A DNA stretch of 40,261 nt from DASRDU01 sp035560235 (lineage in GTDB: Bacteria > Acidobacteriota > Blastocatellia > RBC074). Below the pieces are notes generated by a model. It saw only the letters and a program-made list of their open reading frames with translations. It made no database searches and was not told the origin of the DNA. The translations under genes were made by a program, and so were the position numbers. Shown piece by piece: positions 16,424-24,338 of this stretch (the stretch's first letter is position 1; each line of letters starts with the position of its first letter). Location of the stretch: positions 1 to 40,261 of the forward strand of contig DATMAG010000064.1 in NCBI GenBank assembly GCA_035560235.1, written 5' to 3'.

Positions 16424-17431
16424 ATGTCAGAAAACACTGCTCCGCTTCCGGCCATCTCTGCGGCAGCCGTTTCGCCTGCCGCCATTCGCGCCGCGAGCGA
16501 AATCGTTTACAGGCATCTGCTCCCGTCGCCGCTGCTCGAGCATCCGCTGCTCAGCGAGGAAACAGGCGTCCGCATTTATCTCAAGCACGAAAATCATCTG
16601 CCGACCGGCGCTTTCAAGGTGCGCGGCGGGCTGAATTTCATGCATCACTTTGCCGCGGCGCAGACGCACAACGGCGTGATCACGGCCACGCGCGGCAATC
16701 ACGGTCAGTCAGTCGCCTTCGCCGCAAAGCTGCACAACATTCCCTCCACGATCGTCGTGCCGTTCGGCAACAACCCGGAAAAGAATGCGGCGATGCGGGC
16801 TTTCGGTGCGCGCCTGATCGAATATGGTCGTGATTTCGACGAAGCCCGCGAAGAGGTCGAACGGCTCTCGCAGGCTGAGAACCTGCGCTACATCCATTCG
16901 GCCAACGAACCGCACCTGATCAACGGCGTCGGCACCTATGCGCTCGAAATCATCGAAGCGATGCAGCGGCGCGGCGAACGCATTGATGCGGTCTTCGTGC
17001 CGATTGGCATGGGCAGCGGGTTGTGCGGAACGATCACCGCCTTCCGCGCGCTCTCGCCCGAAACGAAAATTTACGGCGTCCAGGCCGAAGGCGCGCCGAG
17101 TTATTATCTGTCGTGGAAGGAAGGCCGGGTCGTCGAAACAAAAAACGCTCACACCTTCGCCGACGGAGTAGCCACGCGCTGCCCGTCAGCCTTCACGCTT
17201 GACATCATCTGCCAGGGCGTTGATGAAATCGTGCTGGTCAGCGACAGCGAAATCATCCGCACGATTCGCCTGCTCTGGCGCACGACGCACAATCTGGCTG
17301 AAGGCGCAGGCGCGGCGGCCACTGCGGCCATAATCAAAATGAGCGAACAGTTGCGCGGGCAGAACGTCGTCAGCGTCATCACCGGCGGGAATCTGGATAC
17401 AAATACACTCAGCGAAATATTCAGAGGCTGA
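16424..17431 (+). CDS. PLP-dependent threonine/serine dehydratase family protein
   Basis: A 335-residue fold-type II PLP enzyme of the threonine ammonia-lyase/serine racemase family. The lysine that binds PLP is Lys65 in TGAFKVRGG; the Asn of RGNHGQS contacts the cofactor ring and GMGSGLCGT is the phosphate-binding glycine loop. There is no C-terminal ACT regulatory domain, so it resembles catabolic enzymes rather than biosynthetic IlvA. The ribosome binding site is GAAGG before ATG 16424. A second, clearly different paralog starts six bases after its stop. Possible substrates are threonine, serine or a hydroxyaspartate; sequence alone does not decide. Confidence 0.88.
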   Translation: MSENTAPLPAISAAAVSPAAIRAASEIVYRHLLPSPLLEHPLLSEETGVRIYLKHENHLPTGAFKVRGGLNFMHHFAAAQTHNGVITATRGNHGQSVAFAAKLHNIPSTIVVPFGNNPEKNAAMRAFGARLIEYGRDFDEAREEVERLSQAENLRYIHSANEPHLINGVGTYALEIIEAMQRRGERIDAVFVPIGMGSGLCGTITAFRALSPETKIYGVQAEGAPSYYLSWKEGRVVETKNAHTFADGVATRCPSAFTLDIICQGVDEIVLVSDSEIIRTIRLLWRTTHNLAEGAGAAATAAIIKMSEQLRGQNVVSVITGGNLDTNTLSEIFRG

Positions 17432-17437
17432 AACCGA

Positions 17438-18409
17438 ATGCTTACCTTCGATGACATTCTCAAAGCGAAAGAAAGGCTGCGCGGCGCGGCTCATCGCACG
17501 CCCGTGCTGACTTCGACTCAGTTCAATGAACGCGCGGGCTGCGAAGTTTATTTCAAGGCTGAAAATCTTCAGCGGATGGGCGCGTTCAAGTTTCGCGGCG
17601 CTTACAACAAGATCGCCTCGCTCTCTGGCGAGGAGCGCGGGCGCGGCGTGATCGCGCATTCATCGGGCAATCACGCGCAGGCGGTGGCGCTCGTCTCAAA
17701 ACTTTTCGGCATTCCGGCAGTGATCGTGATGCCGGAGGATGCGCCGCAGGCGAAGGTCGCGGCCACGCGCGGTTACGGCGCAGAGGTCGTTTTATACGAC
17801 CGGTACAGGGACAGCCGCGAGGCTATCAGCGAGCGCCTCAGCAGGGAGCGCGGGCTGACGCTCGTGCCGCCGTTTGATGATTACCTGGTGATGGCCGGTC
17901 AGGGAACAGCGGCGCTCGAACTGCTGGAAGACGTGCCTGAACTCGATTTCCTGCTCGTGCCGTGCAGCGGCAGCGGGCTGCTCGCGGGCTGCGCTGTGGC
18001 CGCAAAACATCTGCGTCCGTCCATTCGCATCTTCGGCGTCGAGCCGGAAGCGGGCAATGACACGTGGCAGTCGTTTCGCAAAGGCGAGCGGGTTGAAATT
18101 CCTGTTCCGAAAACCATCGCTGACGGACTGCAGGTGCAGGCTCCGGGCAGACTCACCTTTCCGATCATTCAGCAGCTTGTCGAAGACATTCTGCTCGTCA
18201 GCGATGAGGAACTGATTGCGACGCTGCGGTTCATTCTCGAACGGATGAAGGTACTGGTTGAGCCATCGGGCGCGGCAGGCGCGGCGGTTGCGTTTCATCG
18301 CAAATTCGATTTTGCCGGAAAGCGCGTCGGCGTGATTCTTTCAGGCGGCAATGCTGATCCGGGGAAACTGGCCGACTGGCTTCAGTCTGGCGCACCGGAG
18401 CGGCTTTGA
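17438..18409 (+). CDS. PLP-dependent threonine ammonia-lyase/serine racemase
   Basis: A 323-residue fold-type II PLP enzyme, closer than its neighbour to the standard threonine ammonia-lyase/serine racemase group. PLP lysine is Lys51 in MGAFKFRGA; HSSGNHAQA is the Asn loop, PCSGSGLLAG the phosphate loop and VILSGGNAD the C-terminal motif. No ACT domain is present. The start has GAGG eight to ten bases upstream, within the end of the previous gene, so the two are probably translationally coupled. Its stop codon overlaps the -35 box of the accD promoter. Serine racemase activity, giving D-serine, is an alternative to deamination. Confidence 0.9.
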   Translation: MLTFDDILKAKERLRGAAHRTPVLTSTQFNERAGCEVYFKAENLQRMGAFKFRGAYNKIASLSGEERGRGVIAHSSGNHAQAVALVSKLFGIPAVIVMPEDAPQAKVAATRGYGAEVVLYDRYRDSREAISERLSRERGLTLVPPFDDYLVMAGQGTAALELLEDVPELDFLLVPCSGSGLLAGCAVAAKHLRPSIRIFGVEPEAGNDTWQSFRKGERVEIPVPKTIADGLQVQAPGRLTFPIIQQLVEDILLVSDEELIATLRFILERMKVLVEPSGAAGAAVAFHRKFDFAGKRVGVILSGGNADPGKLADWLQSGAPERL

Positions 18410-18434
18410 CACCTTCTCCAGGCACACGTACAAT
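18406..18434 (+). promoter_or_regulatory. Near-consensus sigma-70 promoter of accD
   Basis: TTGACA at 18406-18411, a 17-base spacer, then TACAAT at 18429-18434: a perfect -35 and a one-mismatch -10 at ideal spacing, about 80 bases before the accD start. The -35 box overlaps the stop codon of the upstream lyase gene. Confidence 0.75.
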
Positions 18435-18514
18435 CCCGGTCACTGCGGGAATGCTTCATTCGCTTGTCAGGGCTGATAATCAGAACTCAGTCATTCTGCA
18501 CGCAGGAATCATTT

Positions 18515-19381
18515 ATGGCCTGGTTCAAACGCAAACAGGAAAAACTCGCTGAGATCACCCCGATTTCAGAACGCACAGTCAAAACCGAAGGCATCTTCGT
18601 CAAATGCGAAAATGCTGAATGCGGCGCCACTCTCTATCGCAAGGATCTGCTGGAGAATCTGAAGGTCTGTCCGCAATGCGGTTTTCATTTCCGTCTGCGC
18701 GCGAGCGAGCGGCTCGAAATGCTTTTCGATGACGGCGAATATACTGAACGCGACGCTGATGTTGCGCCGACTGATCCGCTCGGCTTTGTGGACAAAAGTC
18801 CTTACCGTGACCGTCTGAAGAAGAGTCAGAAAGCGACAGGGCTGCTCGATGCCATCATCGTCGGCGAAGGCACGCTCAGCGGTCGCCCGGTCGTGATTGC
18901 CGCCATGGAGTTTGAATTCATCGGCGGCAGCATGGGATCGGTCGTCGGTGAAAAGATCACGCGGGCGATTGAATACTGCATTGAGAAGCGTCTGCCGCTG
19001 ATCATCGTCTCGTGTTCGGGCGGAGCGCGGATGCAGGAGGGCGCGCTTTCACTGATGCAGATGGCGAAAATCTCAGCCGCCCTGGCGCGCCTCGATGACG
19101 CGCGGCTGCCTTATATTTCTCTGCTGACCAACCCGACCACGGGCGGCGTGACGGCGAGCTTTGCCATGCTCGGTGACCTCAATATCGCCGAACCGGGCGC
19201 GATCATCGGCTTTGCCGGAGCGCGTGTGATCGAACAGACCATCAGGCAGAAGCTGCCGAAGGGATTTCAGCGTTCTGAATTCCTGCTCGAACACGGCATG
19301 CTCGATGCGGTCATTGACCGGCGGCAGTTGTGTGATTTTCTGACGCGGGCGCTGAACTTCACCGGGCCGGACCAGGGCTGA
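18515..19381 (+). CDS. accD: Acetyl-CoA carboxylase carboxyltransferase subunit beta
   Basis: A 288-residue AccD. With AccA it transfers the carboxyl group from biotin on AccB to acetyl-CoA, giving malonyl-CoA for fatty acid synthesis in the cytosol. An N-terminal zinc ribbon has Cys31, Cys36, Cys52 and Cys55; the first pair is spaced C-x4-C rather than the usual C-x2-C. The crotonase-like core contains GGSMGSVVGEKI, SCSGGARMQEG and NPTTGGVTASFAMLGD, all characteristic. ATG 18515 (MAWFKRKQ...) with AGGA just upstream is preferred over the upstream TTG at 18464, which lies close to the promoter. accA is not adjacent. The gene has its own strong promoter. Confidence 0.95.
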   Translation: MAWFKRKQEKLAEITPISERTVKTEGIFVKCENAECGATLYRKDLLENLKVCPQCGFHFRLRASERLEMLFDDGEYTERDADVAPTDPLGFVDKSPYRDRLKKSQKATGLLDAIIVGEGTLSGRPVVIAAMEFEFIGGSMGSVVGEKITRAIEYCIEKRLPLIIVSCSGGARMQEGALSLMQMAKISAALARLDDARLPYISLLTNPTTGGVTASFAMLGDLNIAEPGAIIGFAGARVIEQTIRQKLPKGFQRSEFLLEHGMLDAVIDRRQLCDFLTRALNFTGPDQG

Positions 19382-19577
19382 TCAGCGGACGACGATTATG
19401 CTGCTGACTGGTGCAGTGAAATCCGGCATCTGTAGTAGAATGGCAGCCGCACACTGATTCCACTTCAACAGATTTACTGCTCAGGTGAATTGGTCACAGA
19501 CGTCGCTGGCGCCTGCTGCTGTGTTTATTTCAATCAGAGTCTCGCGCTTCAGCGGCGGCAGGGAGGAACGGTACCGC

Positions 19578-19823
19578 ATGGCCAAATGGGAATATCGGAC
19601 ACTGGACTGGGGCGAAATCCGCAAGATCGGCTCCAAGATTACCGGTCAGGATTTCATTGATGAAAACGTTGATGCCGGGCTGAACGCCGTCGGACAGGAG
19701 GGCTGGGAACTCGTCAACGTCTATGTGGACGGCTACACCATGCATCGCAGCAACAAGGGCGAGGAGATGCTCTCAAGCAGTCGCTACGTCAAATACACCT
19801 TCAAACGCCCGGTCAAAGAGTAA
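19578..19823 (+). CDS. Small DUF4177-like protein
   Basis: An 81-residue protein with the pattern of DUF4177: an opening WEYRTLDW strand, then GLNAVGQEGWELVNVYVDGY and a final strand YVKYTFKRP. Function is unknown in the family. ATG 19578 follows GGGAGGAACGGTACCGC; the TTG start 93 bases upstream has no ribosome binding site and adds a non-conserved leader. It is 15 bases before a second small gene on the same strand, suggesting an operon. Confidence 0.8.
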   Translation: MAKWEYRTLDWGEIRKIGSKITGQDFIDENVDAGLNAVGQEGWELVNVYVDGYTMHRSNKGEEMLSSSRYVKYTFKRPVKE

Positions 19824-19838
19824 TCAGGAATTACTGTC

Positions 19839-20132
19839 GTGACAGAACAACCAACGCTACGGCCTGACACAAGGCCGGGCGCAGCGCCTGTAACAACCGG
19901 GCGGCAGCGTCCGGTTTCACTGATCCTGTATCTGCCCTTCGGAATCGTGCGGGGTCAGCTTGCAGCGGATGATCCGGCGGGCGCGGCGGCGCTGCTTGGC
20001 CGGGGTCAGGGACTGGTGGAAATCGAACAGGCAGTGGTCGAACATTACTCCAATCATCTGCCCACAGGCGTGTATTCCAGTCTCTTCGTCAATCTTCAGC
20101 AGATTTCAGGCTTTTCAATCATCGAACGGTGA
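19839..20132 (+). CDS. Small hypothetical protein, possibly Sm-like
   Basis: A 97-residue protein starting at GTG 19839 with AGGA upstream. The first 25 residues are Pro/Arg-rich and look disordered. The rest is a strand pattern (VSLILYLPFGIVRGQLA, VEIEQAVVEHYS, SSLFVNLQQISGFSII) that resembles the bent five-strand Sm/LSm-like barrel, with RGQL where LSm proteins often have RGxL. The fold is a guess from pattern only; I cannot name the family. It ends 10 bases from the convergent small gene at 20143, which has a similar pattern. Confidence 0.6.
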   Translation: MTEQPTLRPDTRPGAAPVTTGRQRPVSLILYLPFGIVRGQLAADDPAGAAALLGRGQGLVEIEQAVVEHYSNHLPTGVYSSLFVNLQQISGFSIIER

Positions 20133-20142
20133 CAAGCGGCGC

Positions 20143-20370
<228 letters not shown>

Positions 20371-20393
20371 GGGTCTCCTCCTTTACTGATGCC

Positions 20394-21320
20394 TTACAGT
20401 ATACCGCAGTGCCTGAGCAGCGCCGCGAGCGCGGCCCGCGCCGGTTCAGGCGCGTGTTTCGCGGCCCCGGGGGCAAGGATGATCTGAACGGCCTGCACGC
20501 CGTTGAAGAGAAAATGTGTGGCCACGCAGGGCAGCAGATTGCGGGTCACGGCCCGCACCATTGTCAGCGCCAGACTCAGCACGAAGACTGAAACCAGCAC
20601 GGCCATGCTCCCCCAGTACTGCGACACGTGAACGCCCCAGAAAAGTAACGTCACCACAATCACGGCGACAGTCGTACTCTGTCCCCGCTCAATGGCCGGA
20701 AACAGAATGCCCCGATAGACAACCTCTTCGACAATCGGCGCGCCCAGGGTTGCCAGAATCGCCACAGTCACCCGCACCGCAAGGCCCATTTCCAGCACCT
20801 TGTCGAGACTTGTTTCCTTGTGCGGCAGAAATTTCCCGCTCGCCAGGGCCACCCCGAACATCAGGATAGTCAGCCCGACGGCGTGAACCATTCTGAACTG
20901 CGGATGCCAGTTCCAGCCGAGCGTGCTGAAAAAAGGCCGCCGCCCGGCCTTCGTCACCATCAGCCAGGCCAGCGCCAGCGTCAGCACCTGCGCCCCAAAG
21001 GTCGCAACCAGCGAAACCAGCACGGCATCCTTCGCCAACACGCCCCTGGCCAGTTCGCCGAGCAGGCGCGGATTGAAGGCCACCGCATAAATCAATGTGG
21101 CCACCAGTGGCAGCATAATCAACAGGACTATGCTGACAAACCAGACCATCAGGCCCGTCCAGAATCCCCAGGGCGCTGTGTCTGTCGTCACAGTCGCTGG
21201 CGGACTGACCGGATAATCTTCCGGCGACCTGGACACCGAACACTGCGGACAGTTCGTGCCGCTCAGGGTGTGCTGCAGCGGGCCGCCACAGACAGAACAG
21301 AATGATGGAGTGTAGTTCAT
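20394..21320 (-). CDS. CPBP-family intramembrane protease with N-terminal zinc ribbon
   Basis: A 308-residue polytopic membrane protein of the CPBP (CAAX protease and bacteriocin-processing, Abi) family. The glutamate intramembrane protease motifs are EEVVYR (198-203), His231 in FWGVH and HFLFN (269-273). About six to eight membrane segments lie between residues 52 and 285. A cytosolic N-terminal zinc ribbon precedes them: Cys8, Cys11, Cys24, Cys27. Family members process prenylated or peptide substrates, give bacteriocin immunity, or act as membrane scaffolds; which applies here is unknown. It sits between plsC (28 bases upstream) and a small gene (23 bases downstream) on the same strand. 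Confidence 0.88.
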   Translation of the reverse strand: MNYTPSFCSVCGGPLQHTLSGTNCPQCSVSRSPEDYPVSPPATVTTDTAPWGFWTGLMVWFVSIVLLIMLPLVATLIYAVAFNPRLLGELARGVLAKDAVLVSLVATFGAQVLTLALAWLMVTKAGRRPFFSTLGWNWHPQFRMVHAVGLTILMFGVALASGKFLPHKETSLDKVLEMGLAVRVTVAILATLGAPIVEEVVYRGILFPAIERGQSTTVAVIVVTLLFWGVHVSQYWGSMAVLVSVFVLSLALTMVRAVTRNLLPCVATHFLFNGVQAVQIILAPGAAKHAPEPARAALAALLRHCGIL

Positions 21321-21348
21321 AAATAGTTCCGGCGATCACGCCCCGGAC

Positions 21349-22113
21349 TCACCGGCTGCCGACGGTCTGCTGCTCACCGATCTCTGACCAGGGTCTTCCG
21401 CTCGCTGCGGCCAGTCGCGCCTCGATCCGCGCACGCGTGGCGGCAATCAGTTCGGGCAGCGTCCGGCTGTTGTAAGCCGTCGTCGCCAGCGGCGGATCAA
21501 TAATGACCTCAATCGCGCCCGGGTGAAAGACCAGCGAGTCCTTTTTCAGCACCCGCGCAGTCCCGATGATCGTCACCGGCACCACAGGGACTCCGGCTTT
21601 CAATGCAATTTTGAAACCGCCGGACTTGAATTCGCGCAGCCTCCCGTCCGGCGAGCGCGTCCCTTCAGGAAAGACGACGATCGAATAACCGGCCTTCAGT
21701 TTGTCCACGGCGCGATTGACATTCGCCAGGGCGGCGCGCGCGTTTTCGCGGTCTACCGGAATATGCCCGGCCCGCCACAGAAACCAGCCCAGAAAGGGCA
21801 GATAAAAGAGTCCGCGCTTGGCCAGGATTCTGAACTGCAGTGGCAGGTAACCCCAGAGCGCGGGAATGTCGAGATAGCTCTGATGATTGGCAATGACGAC
21901 GCAGGCCTGATCGCGGGGCAGATTTTCCAGCCCGCGCACGCTGATGCGCGCGCCCGCAGTGACGGCAATCATCCGACACCACGTGCGCGCGCACCAGTGC
22001 TGCAACCGGCCTCCGCGATCAATGAACGACAGCACCAGCGAGAGTGTCGCCATCACGATCGTGTAGAGGTAAATCAGCGGGATGATGACGCAGGATTTCA
22101 GAACATCCAGCAT
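21349..22113 (-). CDS. plsC: 1-acyl-sn-glycerol-3-phosphate acyltransferase
   Basis: A 254-residue PlsC that acylates lysophosphatidic acid to phosphatidic acid at the inner membrane. The catalytic HX4D motif is NHQSYLD (76-82) and the second acceptor-binding motif is FPEGTRS (148-154); IPVDRE and VPVVPVTIIGT are the other conserved blocks. A hydrophobic N-terminal segment (9-30) anchors it. The gene starts three bases after the msrA stop, so the two are tightly coupled. Confidence 0.93.
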   Translation of the reverse strand: MLDVLKSCVIIPLIYLYTIVMATLSLVLSFIDRGGRLQHWCARTWCRMIAVTAGARISVRGLENLPRDQACVVIANHQSYLDIPALWGYLPLQFRILAKRGLFYLPFLGWFLWRAGHIPVDRENARAALANVNRAVDKLKAGYSIVVFPEGTRSPDGRLREFKSGGFKIALKAGVPVVPVTIIGTARVLKKDSLVFHPGAIEVIIDPPLATTAYNSRTLPELIAATRARIEARLAAASGRPWSEIGEQQTVGSR

Positions 22114-22116
22114 ACT

Positions 22117-22890
22117 TCAGGGCTGAGCCGTTTGCTTCTTGAGCTTCGAGAGAAACTGTTTGCGGAATTTCAGCACCTTCGGCGCAATCACGACGCGGCA
22201 GTATCCCTGATTCGGATTCCGCTCGAAATACAGCTGGTGATAGTCCTCCGCCGGATAGAAGACCTCAAAAGACTTCACCTCAGTCACAATCGGATGATCC
22301 CAGATCTTCGCCGCGTTGAGATCGGCAATCACCTTTTCGGTCACGGCCTTCTGCTCGGGCGAATGATAAAAAACTGCCGACCGGTACTGCGTGCCGACAT
22401 CAGCGCCCTGCCGGTTAAGCGTCGTCGGATCGTGAATCGTGAAGAAGACTTCGAGCAGTTCCCGGTATGAAATCACCTGCGGGTCGAAGGTGATCTGCAC
22501 GACTTCGGCGTGTCCGGTCGTGCCGGTGCAGACCTGCTCGTAGGTCGGATTTTTGACGTGCCCGCCGGAATAGCCGGAAACAACCTTTTCCACGCCCCTG
22601 AGTTCGTTGAAGACTGCTTCCAGACACCAGAAACATCCGCCAGCCAGCGTGGCGACTTCTCTGTTTTGCGAATTGTTCATAGCCTGACTCTTCCCTTTTG
22701 AAGCCTTGTCCTGCGGCGTGCCGGTTTCGCTCTTCGGCGCATCGGTTGAGCGCAGCACCTCGGGCACCCGCGCCGCTGCGGTTTCACCCGTTGCCGCGCC
22801 ACAGGCCGCCAGAGCCGCCGCGAACGCCAGCAGCAGAACGAAGAAAGCCGGTCTGATCAGACCGGCACTGAGCTGTGTTTGTGAAATCAT
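22117..22890 (-). CDS. msrA: Peptide-methionine (S)-S-oxide reductase, lipoprotein
   Basis: A 257-residue MsrA that reduces methionine-S-sulfoxide in proteins. The catalytic Cys is in GCFWC (85-89), followed by GYSGG, GHAEVVQITFDP and AEDYHQLYF, all typical. Residues 1-30 form a lipoprotein signal with lipobox LAAC (Cys30), so the enzyme is probably tethered to a membrane facing the periplasm. A ribosome binding site AGAGGAAAAG supports ATG 22890. An internal ATG at residue 71 (MNNSQNREVATLAGG) would give a cytosolic form, though no signal for this was seen. It lies between the Nudix gene and plsC. Confidence 0.93.
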   Translation of the reverse strand: MISQTQLSAGLIRPAFFVLLLAFAAALAACGAATGETAAARVPEVLRSTDAPKSETGTPQDKASKGKSQAMNNSQNREVATLAGGCFWCLEAVFNELRGVEKVVSGYSGGHVKNPTYEQVCTGTTGHAEVVQITFDPQVISYRELLEVFFTIHDPTTLNRQGADVGTQYRSAVFYHSPEQKAVTEKVIADLNAAKIWDHPIVTEVKSFEVFYPAEDYHQLYFERNPNQGYCRVVIAPKVLKFRKQFLSKLKKQTAQP

Positions 22891-22925
22891 AAATGGTCTT
22901 TTCCTCTGACTCTTCTGCTCCCGCT

Positions 22926-23459
22926 TCAGGCAGCGCGCTGCAGCTGCTCAGTCAGCAGGAGCGCGATGATTGTCTTTGAATCGGCAATCTCACCGCTCCG
23001 GACTTTTTCAAGCGCTCCGGCCAGCGACAGGTAAACGACTTCGATCAGTTCATCGTGATCGGGCCGGCGCGGCACGGGCGTCAGTTCAGTGGCCAGGTAA
23101 ACGTGAAGTTTCTCTTCACAGAAACCCGGCGTGGAATAAAACTCGGAAAGCTTTCTTAATATTCCCGCCCGCACGCCTGTTTCCTCTTCCAGCTCACGCC
23201 GCACACACTCTTCAGGCGTTTCGCCCGCTTCGATGCGCCCCGCCGGAATCTCGAGCAGTTCCGCGCGCGCCGGATGACGATACTGCCTGACCAGCGCCAC
23301 GCGACCATCAGCAAACAGCGGCAGCACGCCCCCGCCGCCCGGATGCCGCACCACCTCGCGCACAATCTCCTGTCCGTCCACCTCGCGCAGCACATCGAGT
23401 TCGACGTCAAAAATTCTGCCGGAGAAGATTCTCTGCGATTCGAGCAGTTGTCGTGACAA
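22926..23459 (-). CDS. Nudix hydrolase, ADP-ribose pyrophosphatase type
   Basis: A 177-residue Nudix enzyme. The Nudix box GX5EX7REUXEEXGU is complete at 74-96 (GRIEAGE...RRELEEETGV). The N-terminal segment (SGRIFDVELDVLREVDGQEIVREVVRHPGG) and the RQYRHPARAELLEIPAGRIE block are typical of the ADP-ribose pyrophosphatase/NudF branch, which hydrolyses ADP-ribose and related nucleotide sugars. The start is TTG at 23459 with a weak ribosome binding site; no ATG or GTG is available upstream close by. It is the first gene of a minus-strand operon with msrA, plsC, the CPBP gene and a small gene. Confidence 0.88.
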   Translation of the reverse strand: MSRQLLESQRIFSGRIFDVELDVLREVDGQEIVREVVRHPGGGGVLPLFADGRVALVRQYRHPARAELLEIPAGRIEAGETPEECVRRELEEETGVRAGILRKLSEFYSTPGFCEEKLHVYLATELTPVPRRPDHDELIEVVYLSLAGALEKVRSGEIADSKTIIALLLTEQLQRAA

Positions 23460-23934
23460 GCAGGTTCTCTTTTTCGGTTTCGGAATCAGTCGGAAAGCCT
23501 ATTCAAACATGCGCTTCTGACACGCGCAAGCAGCCCGGCGCGGCTGTCTCTTACGATGACGCCGGAACTATTTACACTACACTTTCGGAGAAAATTACAT
23601 ACTCCGCGCGCAGCACGCCCGCGCGCATTACCGGCTCTCAGCACTAAACCGCCGTCACTGATGCAGAAAGCTCCGGCGGCTTTCGTCTGGCACCAAGCTT
23701 GCCCCTTCAATCAGCGGTAACGCGGTTCAGTAATCAGAGCAGATTTCCGCTGACTGCGCATCACGCGTTCAGCAGTCGTCGAATAAAACAGTTCTGAGTC
23801 AGGCTTTCTTCAGGCTGTCGGCGCTGCTCGCGCGCGCCGCGCATCAGCACGAAATCTGCTCTGATGCAACCACATCAATTCGCGGGTCAGACAGTCAGGA
23901 CCCGAGTCCACGAAAATCAAGGAGGGAAAATTAC
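23460..23934. other. Intergenic region with structured inverted repeats
   Basis: The 475 bases between the divergent Nudix and small secreted protein genes contain no convincing ORF. A 14-base perfect inverted repeat (23733-23746 and 23852-23865, ATCAGAGCAGATTT and its complement) encloses about 105 bases with smaller internal hairpins. A further six-base hairpin at 23883-23904 lies in the likely leader of the next gene. Promoters for both sides should be here but were not clearly found. Confidence 0.5.
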
Positions 23935-24264
23935 ATGAAGTTCAAGAACCTGATCCCTGCGCTGATGCTGTCACTGGCGCTCGCGTGCGTCGCCTTCGCA
24001 CAAACCGCCCGACAGGAAAGCGGCCAAGCCGCCAAAGCCGTGACCGGCAAAATCGCCGCGATTGACGCTGGCAAGGGCATGCTCGAAGTGAAGGATCACG
24101 CCGGCAAAAGCGTGAAGCTGTCGGTCAATGCGCAGACAAAGGTAACCAGAGAGGGAAAAGAGATCACCCTGGCCGAACTCAAATCGGGCGACAGCGTGAG
24201 TGTCGAATACGATGACGCGGGCGGCAGCATGGTGGCGATAGCAGTCACTGTTCTTTCTGCCTGA
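23935..24264 (+). CDS. Small secreted DUF5666-like protein
   Basis: A 109-residue exported protein. ATG 23935 follows a strong ribosome binding site (AAGGAGGGAAAATTAC). The signal peptide is residues 1-23 (LIPALMLSLALACVAFAQ). The mature part is a small beta barrel: VTGKIAAIDAGKGMLEVKDHAGKSVKLSVNAQTKVTREGKEITLAELKSGDSVSVEYDD, the pattern of DUF5666-type OB-like domains found in periplasmic proteins that may bind metals or ligands. The function is not known. A perfect terminator follows 24 bases after the stop. Confidence 0.85.
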   Translation: MKFKNLIPALMLSLALACVAFAQTARQESGQAAKAVTGKIAAIDAGKGMLEVKDHAGKSVKLSVNAQTKVTREGKEITLAELKSGDSVSVEYDDAGGSMVAIAVTVLSA

Positions 24265-24287
24265 GGTCAGCCCTCACCCGCAGGAAC

Positions 24288-24328
24288 AAACACCTGAGCC
24301 TGGCCGCAGCGGCCAGGCTCAGGTGTTT
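24288..24328. terminator. Bidirectional intrinsic terminator
   Basis: A perfect 20-base inverted repeat (24288-24307 and 24309-24328) with a single central base, GC-rich in the middle and flanked by AAA and TTT, lies between two convergent genes. It fits a factor-independent terminator working in both directions. Confidence 0.85.
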
Positions 24329-24338
24329 ATGCGCCGCT

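Noticed and set aside
23580..23600. Copy of the leader sequence GAAAATTACAT found before the gene at 23935
   Set aside because: Only about 11 bases match, and no related coding sequence follows; probably chance.
23453..23710. Short ORFs on both strands between the Nudix gene and the small secreted protein
   Set aside because: They lack ribosome binding sites and overlap each other; none shows a protein-like pattern.
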